Shown one piece after another: positions 20,826-44,100 of a stretch of DNA of 64,000 bases. A model generated the notes under the pieces. That model was not told the DNA's origin. It was given only the letters and a program-made list of their open reading frames with translations, and did no database searches. The position numbers and the translations under genes were made by a program. This DNA comes from Acanthochlamys bracteata. Taxonomy: Eukaryota; Streptophyta; Magnoliopsida; Pandanales; Velloziaceae. Numbering within the stretch: the first letter of the stretch is position 1; each line of letters begins with the position of its first letter. The stretch is from the NCBI GenBank assembly GCA_019914995.1, contig CM034127.1:5766001-5830000 (forward strand), given 5' to 3'.

Positions 20826-21015
20826 ACTTTCCCTTCAACCGGACCACCACCACCGCCGTAACCCACCGATCACCCCTTCCCAGTTCCCACTCGTCTTCCC
20901 CACCACCGCTTCACTACTACTCAGAAATCCCTCTCTTTAATTCAATTCCTAATCCCTTCACTTCCCCCGTTGTTGACTTCTCTCCTCTTTCTCTTCCTGC
21001 GCTCGCCGGACGGCG

Positions 21016-28976
<7,961 letters not shown>

Positions 28977-29017
28977 AACAAGGTTCAAAGAAAACAGCAG
29001 TGGCTGCTTTAAATTTA

Positions 29018-29314
29018 ACGACTGAGAGAGAGGTTCAGCTTCATCAGCAGAACTACTGAATATATAAAGGATGTAGAAGGAAGTGCGGGTCTCATAGTTA
29101 TCTGCTGTGTCATCACAGTTCACATAATGGTCAAAGATCCTTTACAAGTTCAACAAAGGACAGCGGCTTGGTATTCAAGTGGTTATGTGCAAGAACCCAG
29201 CATTGGCGTCCGCATACTGGGGAACTTCTGTTAGGCTCTAGAAAACCTAGATGTTGGAACACATCCAGGTATGCACCTGACTTTAGAAGACATAGAAGGA
29301 AGTTGCATCATTAG
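29018..29314 (+). pseudogene. Relic of the ELF6 C-terminal C2H2 zinc-finger array
   Basis: A frame two bases out of phase with the last ELF6-like exon reads TTEREVQLHQQNY-stop-IYKGCRRKCGSHSYLL and goes on through RSFTSSTKDSGLVF, KWLCARTQHWRPHTGE and DFRRHRRKLHH to a stop at 29312. The order, spacing and linkers match the four C2H2 fingers that close ELF6/REF6 proteins. The stop at 29057 falls where a zinc-binding Cys is expected. Both Cys of the next finger are Ser and the first Cys of the last finger is also lost, while the His pairs and linkers (HTGE, RRHRRK) remain. This is decay in place, not a splice variant of a working array. Confidence 0.8.
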
Positions 29315-31357
29315 ATGGCTCCAACATATTGGAATTGAATATTTGAAGGATCAAGTTTATACTTGTGGGTGTCCCAATTCTATTTGAAGCATAGTAGTCA
29401 CTTTGTTTTTCGCAGTCCTTTTTCTTTAAAGAAAAACTGTTATCTCTAACCTGTAGATTATACCCACCTCATATTGGTCTTTTGAGTTGAGAAAGAAAAG
29501 TCAGATTTGGAGCAAATGTATTATTAACTACTAATTTGACTCACATGTACTGATTCAGCTAATGTGACCTGTAAATTGTATCTATTTCGGTTGCAATACA
29601 GATTGGTTGTGCAGGGCAATTGCCATTGTTTCCGTTGTGTGTACTGTTATAATACCAAACTCATGAGTAGAGCAGCTTGTTATCAGTAAGAAACTTAGCC
29701 TCGAGTGATTCTCGATGGTCAAAGACTCAAAAAGGCATGTTTAGGATTTACTTTGTAGAACCTAAGAGGCTGTAACCTTTGACGGCGGCAATTTGGTGAA
29801 TGTTTTTGCCTAATTCCTAACCAGTGCATCCTGTTAATGCAATGGATTCTGTGTTCTTTCTCAATGTTATGCTTTTCGCAAAATTAGCACTCGTTTGCAA
29901 TTTGAAACTTCTAAAAGATAAACTCTATCTTTTTTCACTAAAATAACATAATAAATAATAATAATATTTTACTATATAACATCTTTTGATATTTTAAAAA
30001 TATTTAAATATTTTTGTAAAATATTTTAAAAATTGATTGAAAATATAAAATAAAAAATTATAATAAAACGGAAAAGATAAAGAGGAGATAAATAACGCCA
30101 AACATTCCCTAAATTGTCCTTTCGGCTTCTACGAAACATTAGAACCTTGTTGATGCTTTCTTCAACAAAGTAAATTGCAGCGAGCAACATCCAATTTCAA
30201 GGTTGAAATCACCGTATAGCTTTCTTTCCTGGTTCAATCTGAGAAAACTCCTTCCATAGAGATCAACAAGGAGTTGTGTAAACCAAAGATCAGGCTGTCA
30301 TCATTCTTTTGTTGTTCAATAACGATAAAGGATAAAAGTAATCTAATTACTTATACAGGAGTAATGCGTATCAAAACGAAAAGCTCAGAAAACGATTACT
30401 AGGCTTTTGGAACGATAAAAAGCCATTTCAACTGTTTACAATTCTTCTCAATATGCTCCAAATGAGATAGATCGCTGAAAGCGAATCAGCAATCGTGCTT
30501 AATTCATCCACGAAAAACAGCATTGCACTCAGAACAGGTGAGGGTATAAGCTTGTGGCTTAGAACACTGACTCTGCATATCCACCATTGCAGCAGCACCT
30601 TGCATCAATCTCTATACAAAGCTCGATAGCTAATTCACCTCAGGGCACAGTTGTTCTACTATAAGAAGGAAAAGATACTCGGCAGAAGGATTGAGATTTA
30701 GTAACAATATCTACCACCAAAACTTCTGTTCTCTGCTATCCAAAGTTTTACTTCCAACAAAAAGTTGCAACTTTGTGTTGATACTTACTTCTAATAAAAC
30801 CAACAGCGCTAATAGTAGAGGATAAACAACAGCGATTTCAATGCATTCTTCTGCTTCAGAAAAACTCAACTCCAATTCCAGCTTCTAAGGTTATATTTGT
30901 GCTCATATCCCTAGGGAATAGAAGGAGACTGTCACAACACTAACAATAACAACAACAACAAAGGAAGGAATAAGTTAATCAAATAAAGTGAAAGGAAGTG
31001 CTGACGAACCTCTTCACCTCTCCTTACCATATACTAACACTAACAAAAACAGAGAAACCTATTGTCTTCTTCTACCCAAATTCCTTTTGCTACCCTATTT
31101 TCTCTTTTGGAGTGTAAGCCAGGACATCAGTATTAAATGATTCAACAGTTGAGAGCTGATAACCAAAAAAACTGAAGCTACAGAAAGCAAAATAAAACTA
31201 TCATGATACCACACGTACTTGTTCAAGTGGTACTAGCTTTCAGCAATAAATCCAACAACCTTTCCAGTCTCTTATCTTGGAATCAATATAAAATGCTTCA
31301 AGTTTTAGCCTCTAAAACTACATCAACCAAAGCAAGGAGTCAACAATGCTTACTAAT
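29315..31357. other. Intergenic region between ELF6-like and NATA-like genes
   Basis: Both flanking genes end into this convergent interval, so the outer parts are 3' UTRs. An AT-rich dispersed-repeat copy lies at about 29890-30110. No coding segment with family similarity was seen. Confidence 0.5.
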
Positions 31358-33490
<2,133 letters not shown>

Positions 33491-33499
33491 AGAAAGCAA

Positions 33500-34990
33500 T
33501 GACAAACGCATCCGGAGACCAATCAACAAAGCAAGAATGGGATATTCTCGCTTGACAATATGCCTCCATGAGGCTCTCTCACATTATCAGTCTCCATAGA
33601 CAGTTGCACAAACTTAAGAAGAGATCTCTTTCACTGGAGGAGTACTTGCAAAAGTTCAAAACTTAATTCTAATCAACCTGCTGCATGCGGTGAGCCAGGT
33701 AAAGACATTGAACTCCTGGCTGAACATCTTGAATGGCCTTTTACTTACAATTCAGTTGCATCTACTCTTCGTGGTCATAGTCAATATGAAACTTTTGTTC
33801 CTATAAGCTATTGCAGAAGAACTAAGCAAACAATAAGAAGTTCATGAGCAGGATCTAACATTTGCTCTTGGTGCAAAAACTCCTTATCGTCCCTCAAACT
33901 GTGCTTGTGGCTCTAATGGCCATCACTCCATTATAACGTTCTCAAAGACGCAATTTTAGAGCCGCCGCATGATATTTTCAGGCTTGAAATTTGCATGCCT
34001 GGACACCCTGCCATCAATTGTTACAATAGACGTAACATGGCATTAGTAGGTCGACAACCTCCAGAGAGAAGTTGAAGGCTTTGCTGCAAGCCATCATATA
34101 TATCAGCAATGACTTCGGCAGTCTAAGTGTGGTGGATCCAAAGACAGTTTAAGTAGGAGACGACCAAGGTTTGGGTACGGTATCTCATACATTACTCCTA
34201 CTAATAACTACCTGCCCAGTCTACTATTCATTTTAACAATATTTAATTGCCCTGATGTCTCTCATAACACATTTTCTAAAACAAAATTTGTTATTTTGTT
34301 TTTGATGATTGTGGTTTTACTGTAAAGGACAAGGGAGTCAGGGAGCAATGCTCTATCATGGACAGAGAGAATGGCCTCTTCCCTTTCAAGGCTTCTTTAT
34401 CGCTCCTCAACTCCAACCCAATTGCAAACTTCAGCAGCTTCAAAAAGATTTGGCACCACCGTTTAGGATAGCCATCCAAGGAGATCCAAACTACTATCTT
34501 CTGATCACTTTCTCATCATGGTGGTTCTCTAATTTATTTATTACTCTAAGTGGATGATATGCATCTTATAACAGAGAACAACTTATCTATTGTTATACTG
34601 ATTGTCTTGTTCAAGCTCTTGGAACTTCTTTAATATGAAGGACATGGGATCTCAGCTCTATTTCCTCAGGCATTCGCAAGTTCGTCGGCATTCCTCATCA
34701 TTGTTCATTGTTCTCAGAGTCGAACAAAATAAAATATGTTTGAATCTTCTCCAAAAAAACCAACATAGTTGGTTTCAAGTCCTGCTCATCCTCTACATCT
34801 AAGTTGGGTATGATCTCAATCAGTCAGTTATTATGAACAAAATAAATATGTTCTGCACTCTTCACTATGTCTGTCGTACTCGATCGATCTGATATATGTT
34901 ATTCGGTCAATCAAGTGTGCCAGTTTCTTTATGCACCAAGTTAAAGGTAAAATCATATAGGGTCTCTTACTGCGACGTGTTCCTATACCT
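33500..34990 (+). mobile_element. Decayed Ty1/Copia retrotransposon fragment
   Basis: Pieces of a Copia polyprotein occur in the right order on the plus strand, broken by stops and frameshifts. They are a gag-like segment near 33610-33830 (SLSLEEYLQKFK, then EHLEWPFTYNSVAS), a zinc-knuckle remnant near 33985-34065 (ICMPGHPAINCYNRR, first Cys lost) and a GAG-pre-integrase remnant near 34310-34480 (ENGLFPF ... KIWHHRLG-stop-PS). Reverse-transcriptase remnants lie near 34625-34950 (NMKDMGSQLYFLR; NQVCQFLYAPS). The protease and integrase cores are missing or not recognisable, and no LTRs were found. It is an old, dead copy. Confidence 0.7.
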
Positions 34991-35358
34991 TAAAATCAAA
35001 CTATATGACATTGCAGCGATGGTGAAGGCGAGTGATTGATGGGAACTAATGAGTAGCTACTGAGCTGAGTGAACTCCATACCAATTTCTCAATCAGAAGA
35101 AGATCAATACGAAACTGATTTGGCCAAAACAGAGTGAGAAGCCTACTACATTTTCAGACAGTGAAGGCCCAGTTGCTCAGAAGTTTTTCCTTCTTATTGT
35201 TATCATTTTTTTTATTATCTGATACAAAATCAAGCTGTGCACAATTCAATTTTTTTATGAATTCATCAATCAAGCATCCATCTATTAATCTAAACAATCT
35301 GCCTTGACTGAAACAGTCAGCAAGGCGAGCCGAATTAAAGTTTCCATCTATCGAACGA
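34991..35358. other. Spacer downstream of the pseudokinase gene
   Basis: No gene is seen. It lies between the Copia relic and the 3' end of the minus-strand kinase-like gene, probably including its 3' UTR. Confidence 0.45.
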
Positions 35359-36519
35359 TCACCGTGGAGCAACGGAGACAGAGAAGTCCTGCAAAGATTG
35401 GATTCTTTCCTCCCAAGCCTTCGACTCGAGCAATAACTTCGAAACCTTCCCGGCTACCCAAACCATGTCAGGCCTCTTACCTGCTTCAGTCTCCAAGCAC
35501 CTCAACCCAACCTTCATCAATTTCTCCGCTGCCTCTACCGGAAACGAATCACGCAGTCTCGAATCAACCCATCTTCTCACTCCTCCGCTCACTACTGCTT
35601 CCCTTGCCGTCTCGACTAGAGACTCCACTTTGTACTCTTCTCTTTCTTTGCCGTAGGAGTACTGCAACGGCTCTCTTCCTGATACCAATTCAAGAAGCAC
35701 AACGCCGAGAGCGTAAACATCGGACTTCTGTGATGCTTTGGAACCTGTCATTAACTCTGGCGCCATGTACCCTCTCGTGCCTTCGATTCTTCCGTACTCG
35801 CTCCCGCTTCCTTCTTCCAGCTCACCGGTCAGCTCTGCTGCTGCGTAATGCAGAATCTTCGCATGGAGATGCGGCTCGGTTATAACGATGGTCGAGCTCT
35901 TCATTCTATTGTGGACGGATATTGAAGAAGAAGATAAAGAGGAGTAATGGTGGATGTATTCTAGCCCCTGGGCAAGGTCTGCGGCTGCTTGAACTCTTGA
36001 AACCCAAGAAGATAGCACGGTGAAGTTTGGGTTTTTGGAATTGCGGAGACAGACCGAGAGAGGGACACCAGGAATGTAACGGTAAACGAGATACATGTAG
36101 CCATCACCGGCATGGGTGGCGCCGAGCAGTCCTGCTATGGATGCGTGTGTGCCTCTTGAGACTGCGATGAGTCGGGAAGGAAGAGCTGATGGGTCACCAG
36201 TGAAAGGTCGGCGGACAATAGCAGAGTCGATGCCACCGAAAGAGCAGCGCCAAATCGTCGGTGATAATCGTTGACATCGAAAGTTATTGGTTGCGGAGGT
36301 GATATCCGAGTAAGAGTAGAGAGAGGGGGACTCTCTGAGACTGGAGAGAGACGAAAGACTTGCCGATAATGAACTAGGGAGGGCGTTTGTGGTGATGCTG
36401 CTGGATTTAACGCCGGAGTTGGAGAAAGATTTAGAAATGCTGGGAGTATCGGAAGAGCGAGTAGACGACCGTTTGCGTCCCGGGTTGACGGCGTTCGTAT
36501 TGAGCTGCTTCCAACACAT
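35359..36519 (-). CDS. LysM-RLK-like cytoplasmic pseudokinase
   Basis: Intronless; 386 aa from MCWKQLN at 36519, or 399 aa from an in-frame ATG at 36558. The N-terminus is Ser-rich with no signal peptide or membrane segment. A kinase fold follows from SYSDITSATNNF. Catalytic motifs are degenerate: the Gly-rich loop is replaced (SPTIWRCSFGG), the VAIK Lys is not found (SAIVRRPF), HRDxKxxN reads HNRMKSST, and DFG reads HYA within AKILHYAAAEL. Structural motifs are kept: LVYRYIPGVPLSVCLRN, LAQGLEYIHHY, GTRGYMAPE and KSDVYALGVVLLELVSGREP. It resembles LysM receptor-kinase-type pseudokinases (LYK4/LYK5-like kinase domains and their soluble relatives), suggesting a scaffold role in immune or symbiotic signalling. 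That role is inference. Confidence 0.85.
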   Translation of the reverse strand: MCWKQLNTNAVNPGRKRSSTRSSDTPSISKSFSNSGVKSSSITTNALPSSLSASLSSLSSLRESPSLYSYSDITSATNNFRCQRLSPTIWRCSFGGIDSAIVRRPFTGDPSALPSRLIAVSRGTHASIAGLLGATHAGDGYMYLVYRYIPGVPLSVCLRNSKNPNFTVLSSWVSRVQAAADLAQGLEYIHHYSSLSSSSISVHNRMKSSTIVITEPHLHAKILHYAAAELTGELEEGSGSEYGRIEGTRGYMAPELMTGSKASQKSDVYALGVVLLELVSGREPLQYSYGKEREEYKVESLVETAREAVVSGGVRRWVDSRLRDSFPVEAAEKLMKVGLRCLETEAGKRPDMVWVAGKVSKLLLESKAWEERIQSLQDFSVSVAPR

Positions 36520-36558
36520 GGGAGATAATGGTGTCTCTTCTGTTGAAAAGCACACCAT

Positions 36559-38104
36559 GGATGAAAGGGAGGGCGTTGTTAGGAAGATGAAGATGATTGA
36601 TAGCAGGAAGTCGTTGAGGAGAAAAGAGATTCTAGGTAGCTGGTCGGAGTTTGAATATCAATTAAGAAAGGGTACGGTCACTTGAAACACGGATCTTTCT
36701 CCACGTTCGTTGGCACTTCCAACTTTCAACTCTCCCTAGTTACAAATAGAGACTGTGGTAGAATGTTGAGCTTAAAAACAGATTCTATTTACATACGACG
36801 GCACAAGTGTTTGGCCTAGACTAGGTCTAAATTAGTAACGTATAAATTTGATAGATTCGAGTAAAAAATAAATTAGTTAATTTAAAATTGAACTAATAAT
36901 TAATTTTGAGTTGGGCCAAATAAATTATGATTTGATGGATTAAAAACTCACGCTCTTTAATAATCTCACGTTAAAATAAGTATATATTTATAAATAAAAA
37001 ATACTAATTTTAAAAAAATTGATCAATTTTTTTAATATGAAAATTGATCCTACAAACGAATGGGATACTATGAGAGCGGTGGTGTTTTCTTTGTTTCTAG
37101 ATGCGTTTGTAATGAATGATGATGGGCAACCGTTTTAAGCGGCTATCGTAATGTTGAATGAAGATAGCAACCATCCTCCCTTGTTCAACGCTTAAGACTC
37201 GGTGCTGAAAGCATAAAAACCATTAATAATAAACAAAAGGCTTTTCCTTTCGACTTGTGACCCAGGTAAAGTTTGGCAACTCTGATTCAAACTGCATAGC
37301 TGAACTAACGTTAAAAGAACAGAACTGCTTAGCACAACTGAATTTGGTGCAACGTATGGATTAGATGAAAAACTTTGCCATTCCTAACACCAATCAGAGT
37401 CATTAGCTAACTAATAATAACTAATATGCAAAAGTTGACTTCTGCATTCTGATCGATTTAGTTGACATCATAACTAGCATCATTAGAGACTTTTATAGGG
37501 TGTCAAAAGCTGACCGCAAAATGTTACAGTAAGCAAGCAAAGGATATAATTGCTGCGAGTCAAAGTTTGCTGGCGGTTCTCTTTCATCGAGGGAGACAAG
37601 CAGGATTCACCAAATACCTTGCAATATACATCAGCTACAGAGTCAGTTGCAATGTAACATGGAGTTTCGCATCGATTATGACCTTTGTCCAGCAAAGCAT
37701 TCTATACTCAATAACTGCATATACTCCGACTACAAGTTGCAGTTTGAAAGCATTGTTGCAGTCTGAGATACTTTACCGTATTATCTAGAATCACAACTCC
37801 TGAGATTAATTTCATATGTCCGTGCACCAGTCTGTTCACACGAAGATGGTTAACTGACAAAACTTCCATGTTTGGTTAGACTACATGCAACTACCGAATT
37901 CAGAAGTCCAAACTACTTCATGCAAAGCTTAATGATACCAATGGGGTGAAATCACCCTAGGAAGTCTGTAGCATTAGACTAAAAGGAAAAGAAGGATCTA
38001 ACTACTCAAAACCAATTGTAGTTCCACTATATTTTAAGCTAGCATGTTTACATGATCACTGCAAGAAGCTTTTCAAACCAAATGATCTATCACCTTCCTA
38101 TAAA
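36559..38104. other. Intergenic region
   Basis: Upstream of the pseudokinase gene (its promoter is likely 36560-36850) and downstream of the TRF-like gene. A 70-codon minus-strand open segment at 37483-37695 has no recognised similarity and may be TRF-like 3' UTR. No other feature is seen. Confidence 0.45.
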
Positions 38105-41100
38105 CTAGCAAAGCTTGCGGGACGTTTTTACTTTGTGTTTGCCAGACGCTTCATTGGCGTTAGTACCAACTGCAGTGGTTGTACCTAGGTAAGGTTGGTC
38201 GTTCAGCATCCTCGGGTATGGATGAATAATGGCCAACTCCCTAATTTTCCTCAGCACAGATTGTGGTAAAGGAGGTGTCAAGTGCTTTCTCTGAACCGGA
38301 TCCTGTAAAGAGTTGTCAGTTATTTAAATTATAAAGTACATTACAGTCTAGAATAACTATATATCAAACTGAATCAAGAAGCCAAGATGTTTTGAGATTC
38401 CGTATATTTATGATCTTAAAAAATATGATTGTTGTGATAGTCATATACATTGTACTGTATTTACACTTGAGCATTTGTCAAAACTCAAGAATGCAGATCG
38501 GGCAATGTCTAACATGAGAACAACATTTTATGCAGTAGTGTATATGCTATCAACATGACTACAGCTAGCCATACCATCAAACTATATGTACATTTTATAA
38601 CTCAGATCTTTTACATTACAGCTAGGAATTCATGCCAAATATAATGTGAACGTCTTAAGTTTTTGGCATATGAATTCCTTCAACCAAGTGCAAGCAAACA
38701 ATCCAAAACATTAACAACATTAAATGGAAAAGGGATATTTCTTGAAACTGTCATTCTTTAAATTTTAACGCGAGTACCCAATTCAGTTAAATAATGGCTC
38801 AACTTCAATTTATTTAGTAGTGAATGAGAGGGATGCCTCTTGTATGCTTATGCAAACCAAATGCCACTTGAACAGCATCAACTAAGGCTTATACTCCATT
38901 TTTTAAATTTCCTAAACTATAAGTAGAACCAAACTGACATATCTATCTAAAAGAAAAAAAGGAACCTACTTCAGCATCTATAAACCCATCTAAGCATTTT
39001 ATTTGATGAGCATTTTGTCTTTGAGCAGCATATATCATCATAAGACAGGAGTCTCAGAATAACATAGCACATACTGTGAGAACCTATTTAAGTATGGACT
39101 GATAGGGAAACTCAAATGCATGCAAGCATATGATAAACAACTAGAGTAAATAGTAGCCGTATTAAACATATTACACATACTTACCTTAGTCTTTCCTTGA
39201 AATTGTGCACCGCTGGCTCTCAAGAGATTCCGCCACTTATCCTGAAGAATGAACAGAATCAATAAGGACTCGTGATAAGTTAATTGCGAGGAAATTGTAT
39301 ACATGATGCAAAAATGACCTTGAGATCGACAGAAGAACGATAAGAAGGTGCCGAGAAGAAAGTTTTCTTTATATCAGTCCATCTCCCAACTCCATACTGT
39401 GAAACACCTTCAACAAGTTTTTGAACTTCAGACAAAGTCCACTGTCTATGGTGCTTCCTTGAAACTCCTTTCTTTCTTTCCAGAAATGCTATGGCATTAT
39501 CATCTGACATGTTATCTTCGGAATCGGTACCTAGAGTGCTACTTCTTCTAGATAATGACCGCAGGTTGTATGGCTTCATTTCTCTGGAATCTTCAACCTG
39601 GGAAATTGGACAAATAACCACACAATTTTTAAAGGAATAAACATATACATAATAGAAATATTCCCACAATCTCCAATATAAATTCAGCATGCAGTTTTAT
39701 CCTATTTCTACAGAGGTATCTATCCAATACTCATACTTGCGATTTCTGGGTTACTAGCCAAAAAGAGTTCATTAAAGCAAATTTTGAAAAACGTGTATTG
39801 CATTAGCAGCTATACTACTTGTTTGCCTTTCATATGTAATGAAGCTGCAAGGCATCTCAATGTTTAATATCTGTGCACAACATAACTGCTACTGGTAAGG
39901 CATATTAGGCTAAAAAGAACGACATAGAATGTAGAGTCAAAATTGTCTCTGTTAAAACAACAAGTTTAGATAATGTGAAACCATGAGCCAATATATATAA
40001 ACAAAACAAAAGAGATCAGAAAATTTTAAGATATTTACTCTCATTGATATTTAAATTAGGATTAAGACATTTTATATAGAATCAAAACCATCATTCATGG
40101 AATCAAGCAATATTGGTGGATAAATGTCAGACTTGTAGACTCGAGCCTATTTAATGAAGCAGATATATATTCATCTCATCGAGAGGATTTACCATGGACA
40201 TTCTTCCAAATGGTTACATTACATATAAAAGCAGTATATTCCTGAAAGATGAAAAAGAGAAAGACAGGTCTAGAAACTCACCAAAAGATTCCTATCTTCT
40301 TTTTTGTTTCTTCCAGAAGATGGCATCCAAGAAGAAAGATGAAATTCAGACGCTTTTGATGGGTCCTGACAAGTCGTCACAATGGATTGAGAAGCTTCTA
40401 CAGGACACCCTTTATCTACTGTAAGAGATGCAGAGCATTCTCTGGAAGACACAAGAGGGGTCTCTACTGTCCTACAGTATTGTACTTTCATTTCTGCATC
40501 TTTATGAATATTCCTTTTTCTAGGCTTTTTCAATCTCTTATAAGTTGTAAACACAACACCTGTGTCTTCCTCATTGTCAATTTTTGTTGTAGTTGACTCC
40601 AAAGAAGTAGCTCCCACAACATCCGTAAGAGATTGTCCATGTGCCTCAACTGTCTGGCCTCCTTCCACAGTGTTGTAGCCTGGTAAACAAGCCAAAGGAC
40701 TGCAGACAGTTTCAACTAGATAGTTTCCTGGTATCAAGACCAAACCATCTTCCTTATCAATTTCAGAACTTCTATCCTCCAGGAGGTTGGAATTGTCATC
40801 AATGTCAATTGCATTCTTCAAGAAAAACAAAATGTGATGCTTAAGCCAATCCTTATCCATTAAACATGTATTCCTTCCGAACATGCTTCTGAAAACATCA
40901 TGAAGTTCTTCAACACCCAAGTTATCAAGAAGCTGGGCACATTCATCTGATGGACATTCTGGAAGGCAAATTATAGCAGTTGATAAATCTTGGTTTCCAT
41001 CGAGATTGTTGTCTAGCTTTATGTCCTGTGGATGAAAGACCGGAGCTGAATTTTCTACTCTTGTTTCGTTGATTAAGTTGTAGTCCAGATAACTAGGCGA

Positions 41101-44100
41101 GTAACCAGTATCTGGACATAAGCATAACATTAGAATAATGACTTTTGGTACATAAGAAAAGTAATAAGATGAGTCTTAATATAGTACCTAGAATGCAGTC
41201 AGCATTTACAGTGGAGAAACTGCATAAAGAGTGAAGTTTCTTTTCCTCATCAATTCTTTGCAAAACACCATCAACAAACTGTAAAAAGAAAAGCACTATC
41301 AAACTAAATAGCAAAGATGAATGCCATACTAATCATTCAAACAAATACCAAACAATGCTTTAAAAAGGGCATGTGATGACCAAGAAGTCCATCAAACTAT
41401 TAGGAAGTGCTGAAACAAATGACTGGCAAACTTCTAACTTAAATGTCAAGGAGGAAAGAGAGCGAGATTTGGCAAAACTCTCTACAAAAAAATTAAAAAT
41501 GTTAGGTGAAACACTCAAATGATATCTCCAGCGGTCCAAAGTTCTCAATCCAAAGATTCAACAGTAAATTCATACAGATATCAAGTCATATCGAGGATAA
41601 TTGTAGAATTTATCAGTGGAAACAACTACCCTTGTTTAAACCAAATAGAGACAATGATAATTATGATGGCGTCTACATTTACATTTAATTATATTGAAGA
41701 CATTATTTACTTGCGATTGAGGTAATAACTAGTGCTTCATAAAGTGGGTTATAGGAATCTTTAAGAAAAATCTGGTTCAAGCAGTTCCAAAGGGAACAAC
41801 AAACTAAAATAGAAAGATTGGTCGGTAACAGGATGGTCAACATAATCAGTCTAAATGCTATAAACATACTCCGGAATTAAATTCCTGCTTCCCCACATTT
41901 GCAGAACAAAACATTGATGCACCTGCAAAAACCAAAATGGTTCATTTCATATGAATGTGCTACACACAAGAAAAATACTAAAAGATATCTTCAGAATGTT
42001 TCCCAAACAGAATATATGTATATTATACACATTATTTGGCTGGAAAAGCTCTTCAATTACACAAAACAAAGGCAAATGGACAAACAGTAGAAGCCTATAC
42101 TCTAATTACAGAACCAAAAAGTAAAATTCTTAACTAGATAAAACAGCATAGGAGGAATAACATCTCGAGTAATTGTCTACATCCATAACATAAACATTTT
42201 AGGAACACTAACATCGGGAAAATGCCAAAAGGACAAAAGGTGAGGCATTATAAAGATAATGCACAAATTTGTGAATCCACCAGACTAGAGACCCTATCTT
42301 CATTCATATGGACTCATCACCCAATAAAATTTTGATTAAGTCATATATATGTCGTATCATAAGCATCCTCAACAATGACAGCGACATCATATACATACAA
42401 CAAGAGAAATATATGACGAACCAGACAACTCCCATTGTTTGATATTAAAACAGACATAGTGCACGATCTTGAAAACTTTGACAAAGTAAGAAATCAACTT
42501 ATTCCAAATACACCTATTTCCACTGCTGTCACTTCTTAAAATTTCACTTAGATAACCATTTAATGTCTTCAATAGTTTTAAGCATTACACACAAAAAAAG
42601 ACATCTAAATTTACTAATCAGAAGCGCTTTATTTGGTTAATTCGAAACAATGTGTTTTTTAGTTCTTGCAATAAGAAAATCCTTTATTGCCTGATATTGT
42701 GCAGAAGCGGGACACCCACCTAGTATCAAACATATATTTTAATTTAGATGGTCAACGAATGAAAGAAATTTTGTACAAGTTCTCTTTTTGATATGGAAAA
42801 GGAAAGTGAAATAATAAAAGCCATATAAGAGCAACACTTTTTCAAAAATGAAATAAGGTGTAAAGCGAAGCTGGATGCAATTGAAGCTACCACATCCACA
42901 CTTAATATATATGTAAACAATTTAATGTAGACGCTCTAATTGTTGCCAGTAATTAAGAAGCTAACCTCTCAAACACCAGTAATTTCTACATGTTTAGTTC
43001 CTTATGGTTGTCACCAATGATGGGAAAAGCTATACGGAGGACACTTTAGATAGCTAATGTTGGCCTTCCTCAGTAACAATAGATCAGTAAAAATATATTG
43101 AACATTATCTAGCTAACTTGGTCAAGTAACTCAGTAGATAGAAATAAATAATGTTAGCAAATCACAGGGTAGCTCCTCCAATCAACTGCCTGCATTTTCA
43201 AAAGTTTCTCTTTGTATAAAGAAAGAAGAACATGCCCACATAAGTAGCACCCTATAATTGACTTCAATAACTTTTGTTGAGAAAGTTGCTCCCAGATAAG
43301 ACTGTATTTGTACATTAAAAGAAGTATATAACTTACTAAGGCTACGTAAGAAAAGTTTACCACTCAAATCTTCTGGTGCATAGCAATTAACTGCACATGG
43401 ATGGGTTACACCTGATGAGATTGTCTCAGAGATCCTAGAGTTGAAGTTTAGAGATTCTTCATTTACATCATGACCAATCTCTGGGTCAGATAAGAGGTGC
43501 TCAATCTCCAAGACTTCTGGTTCCAAGAAAGAAGTAGAGGTTGTAACCTCCTCAGCCTAAAAATGTTGAGAAAACAGAAAGCAAACAACTAACTTAACTT
43601 ATCCTTCAAAACAAAAGAAAATTTATAAAAAAACAAAAAACAAGAATTTTTCGATCTAGAATCATTGAATGTCAAGGGAAACATAACAAACATATGGTAG
43701 CCACAGAAAAGATGTTCAACTTGTTTCATGAGTGTTTGCCTATTCCTATACAGGTCATTGTACCTCAAGAAGCTTAGGATTCCAACAAACACAAACTAAG
43801 ACTTAAATGACAAAATAAACTCCTTCCTGAACATCATGTCTGTTGGATCATAGGTTCATATTCCTTAAAGTTGTACCTCATCAAGTAGACACCTCTAAAA
43901 TAACCTCTACCTGATTTCTATTTTATGTTGATAATACATAGTGCTACCATTTACCTGATTCTAAGCAATGAATTTCTTTTTTATCTCCTACAGTAGCAAT
44001 CTTCATCACGTAAATGGTATCTGTATAGTGCAAGTACTGTTACTATAGCTCAAGCTTCAAAAGTAAATGAATGCATAGTTGGATTTGATTCTTGGGCATT

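Noticed and set aside
35304..35885. 193-codon plus-strand ORF opposite the pseudokinase
   Set aside because: Antisense shadow, Pro/Ser/Arg-rich with no domain.
43154..43363. 69-codon minus-strand ORF at the second TRF-like exon
   Set aside because: Lies in intron sequence and out of frame with the exon.
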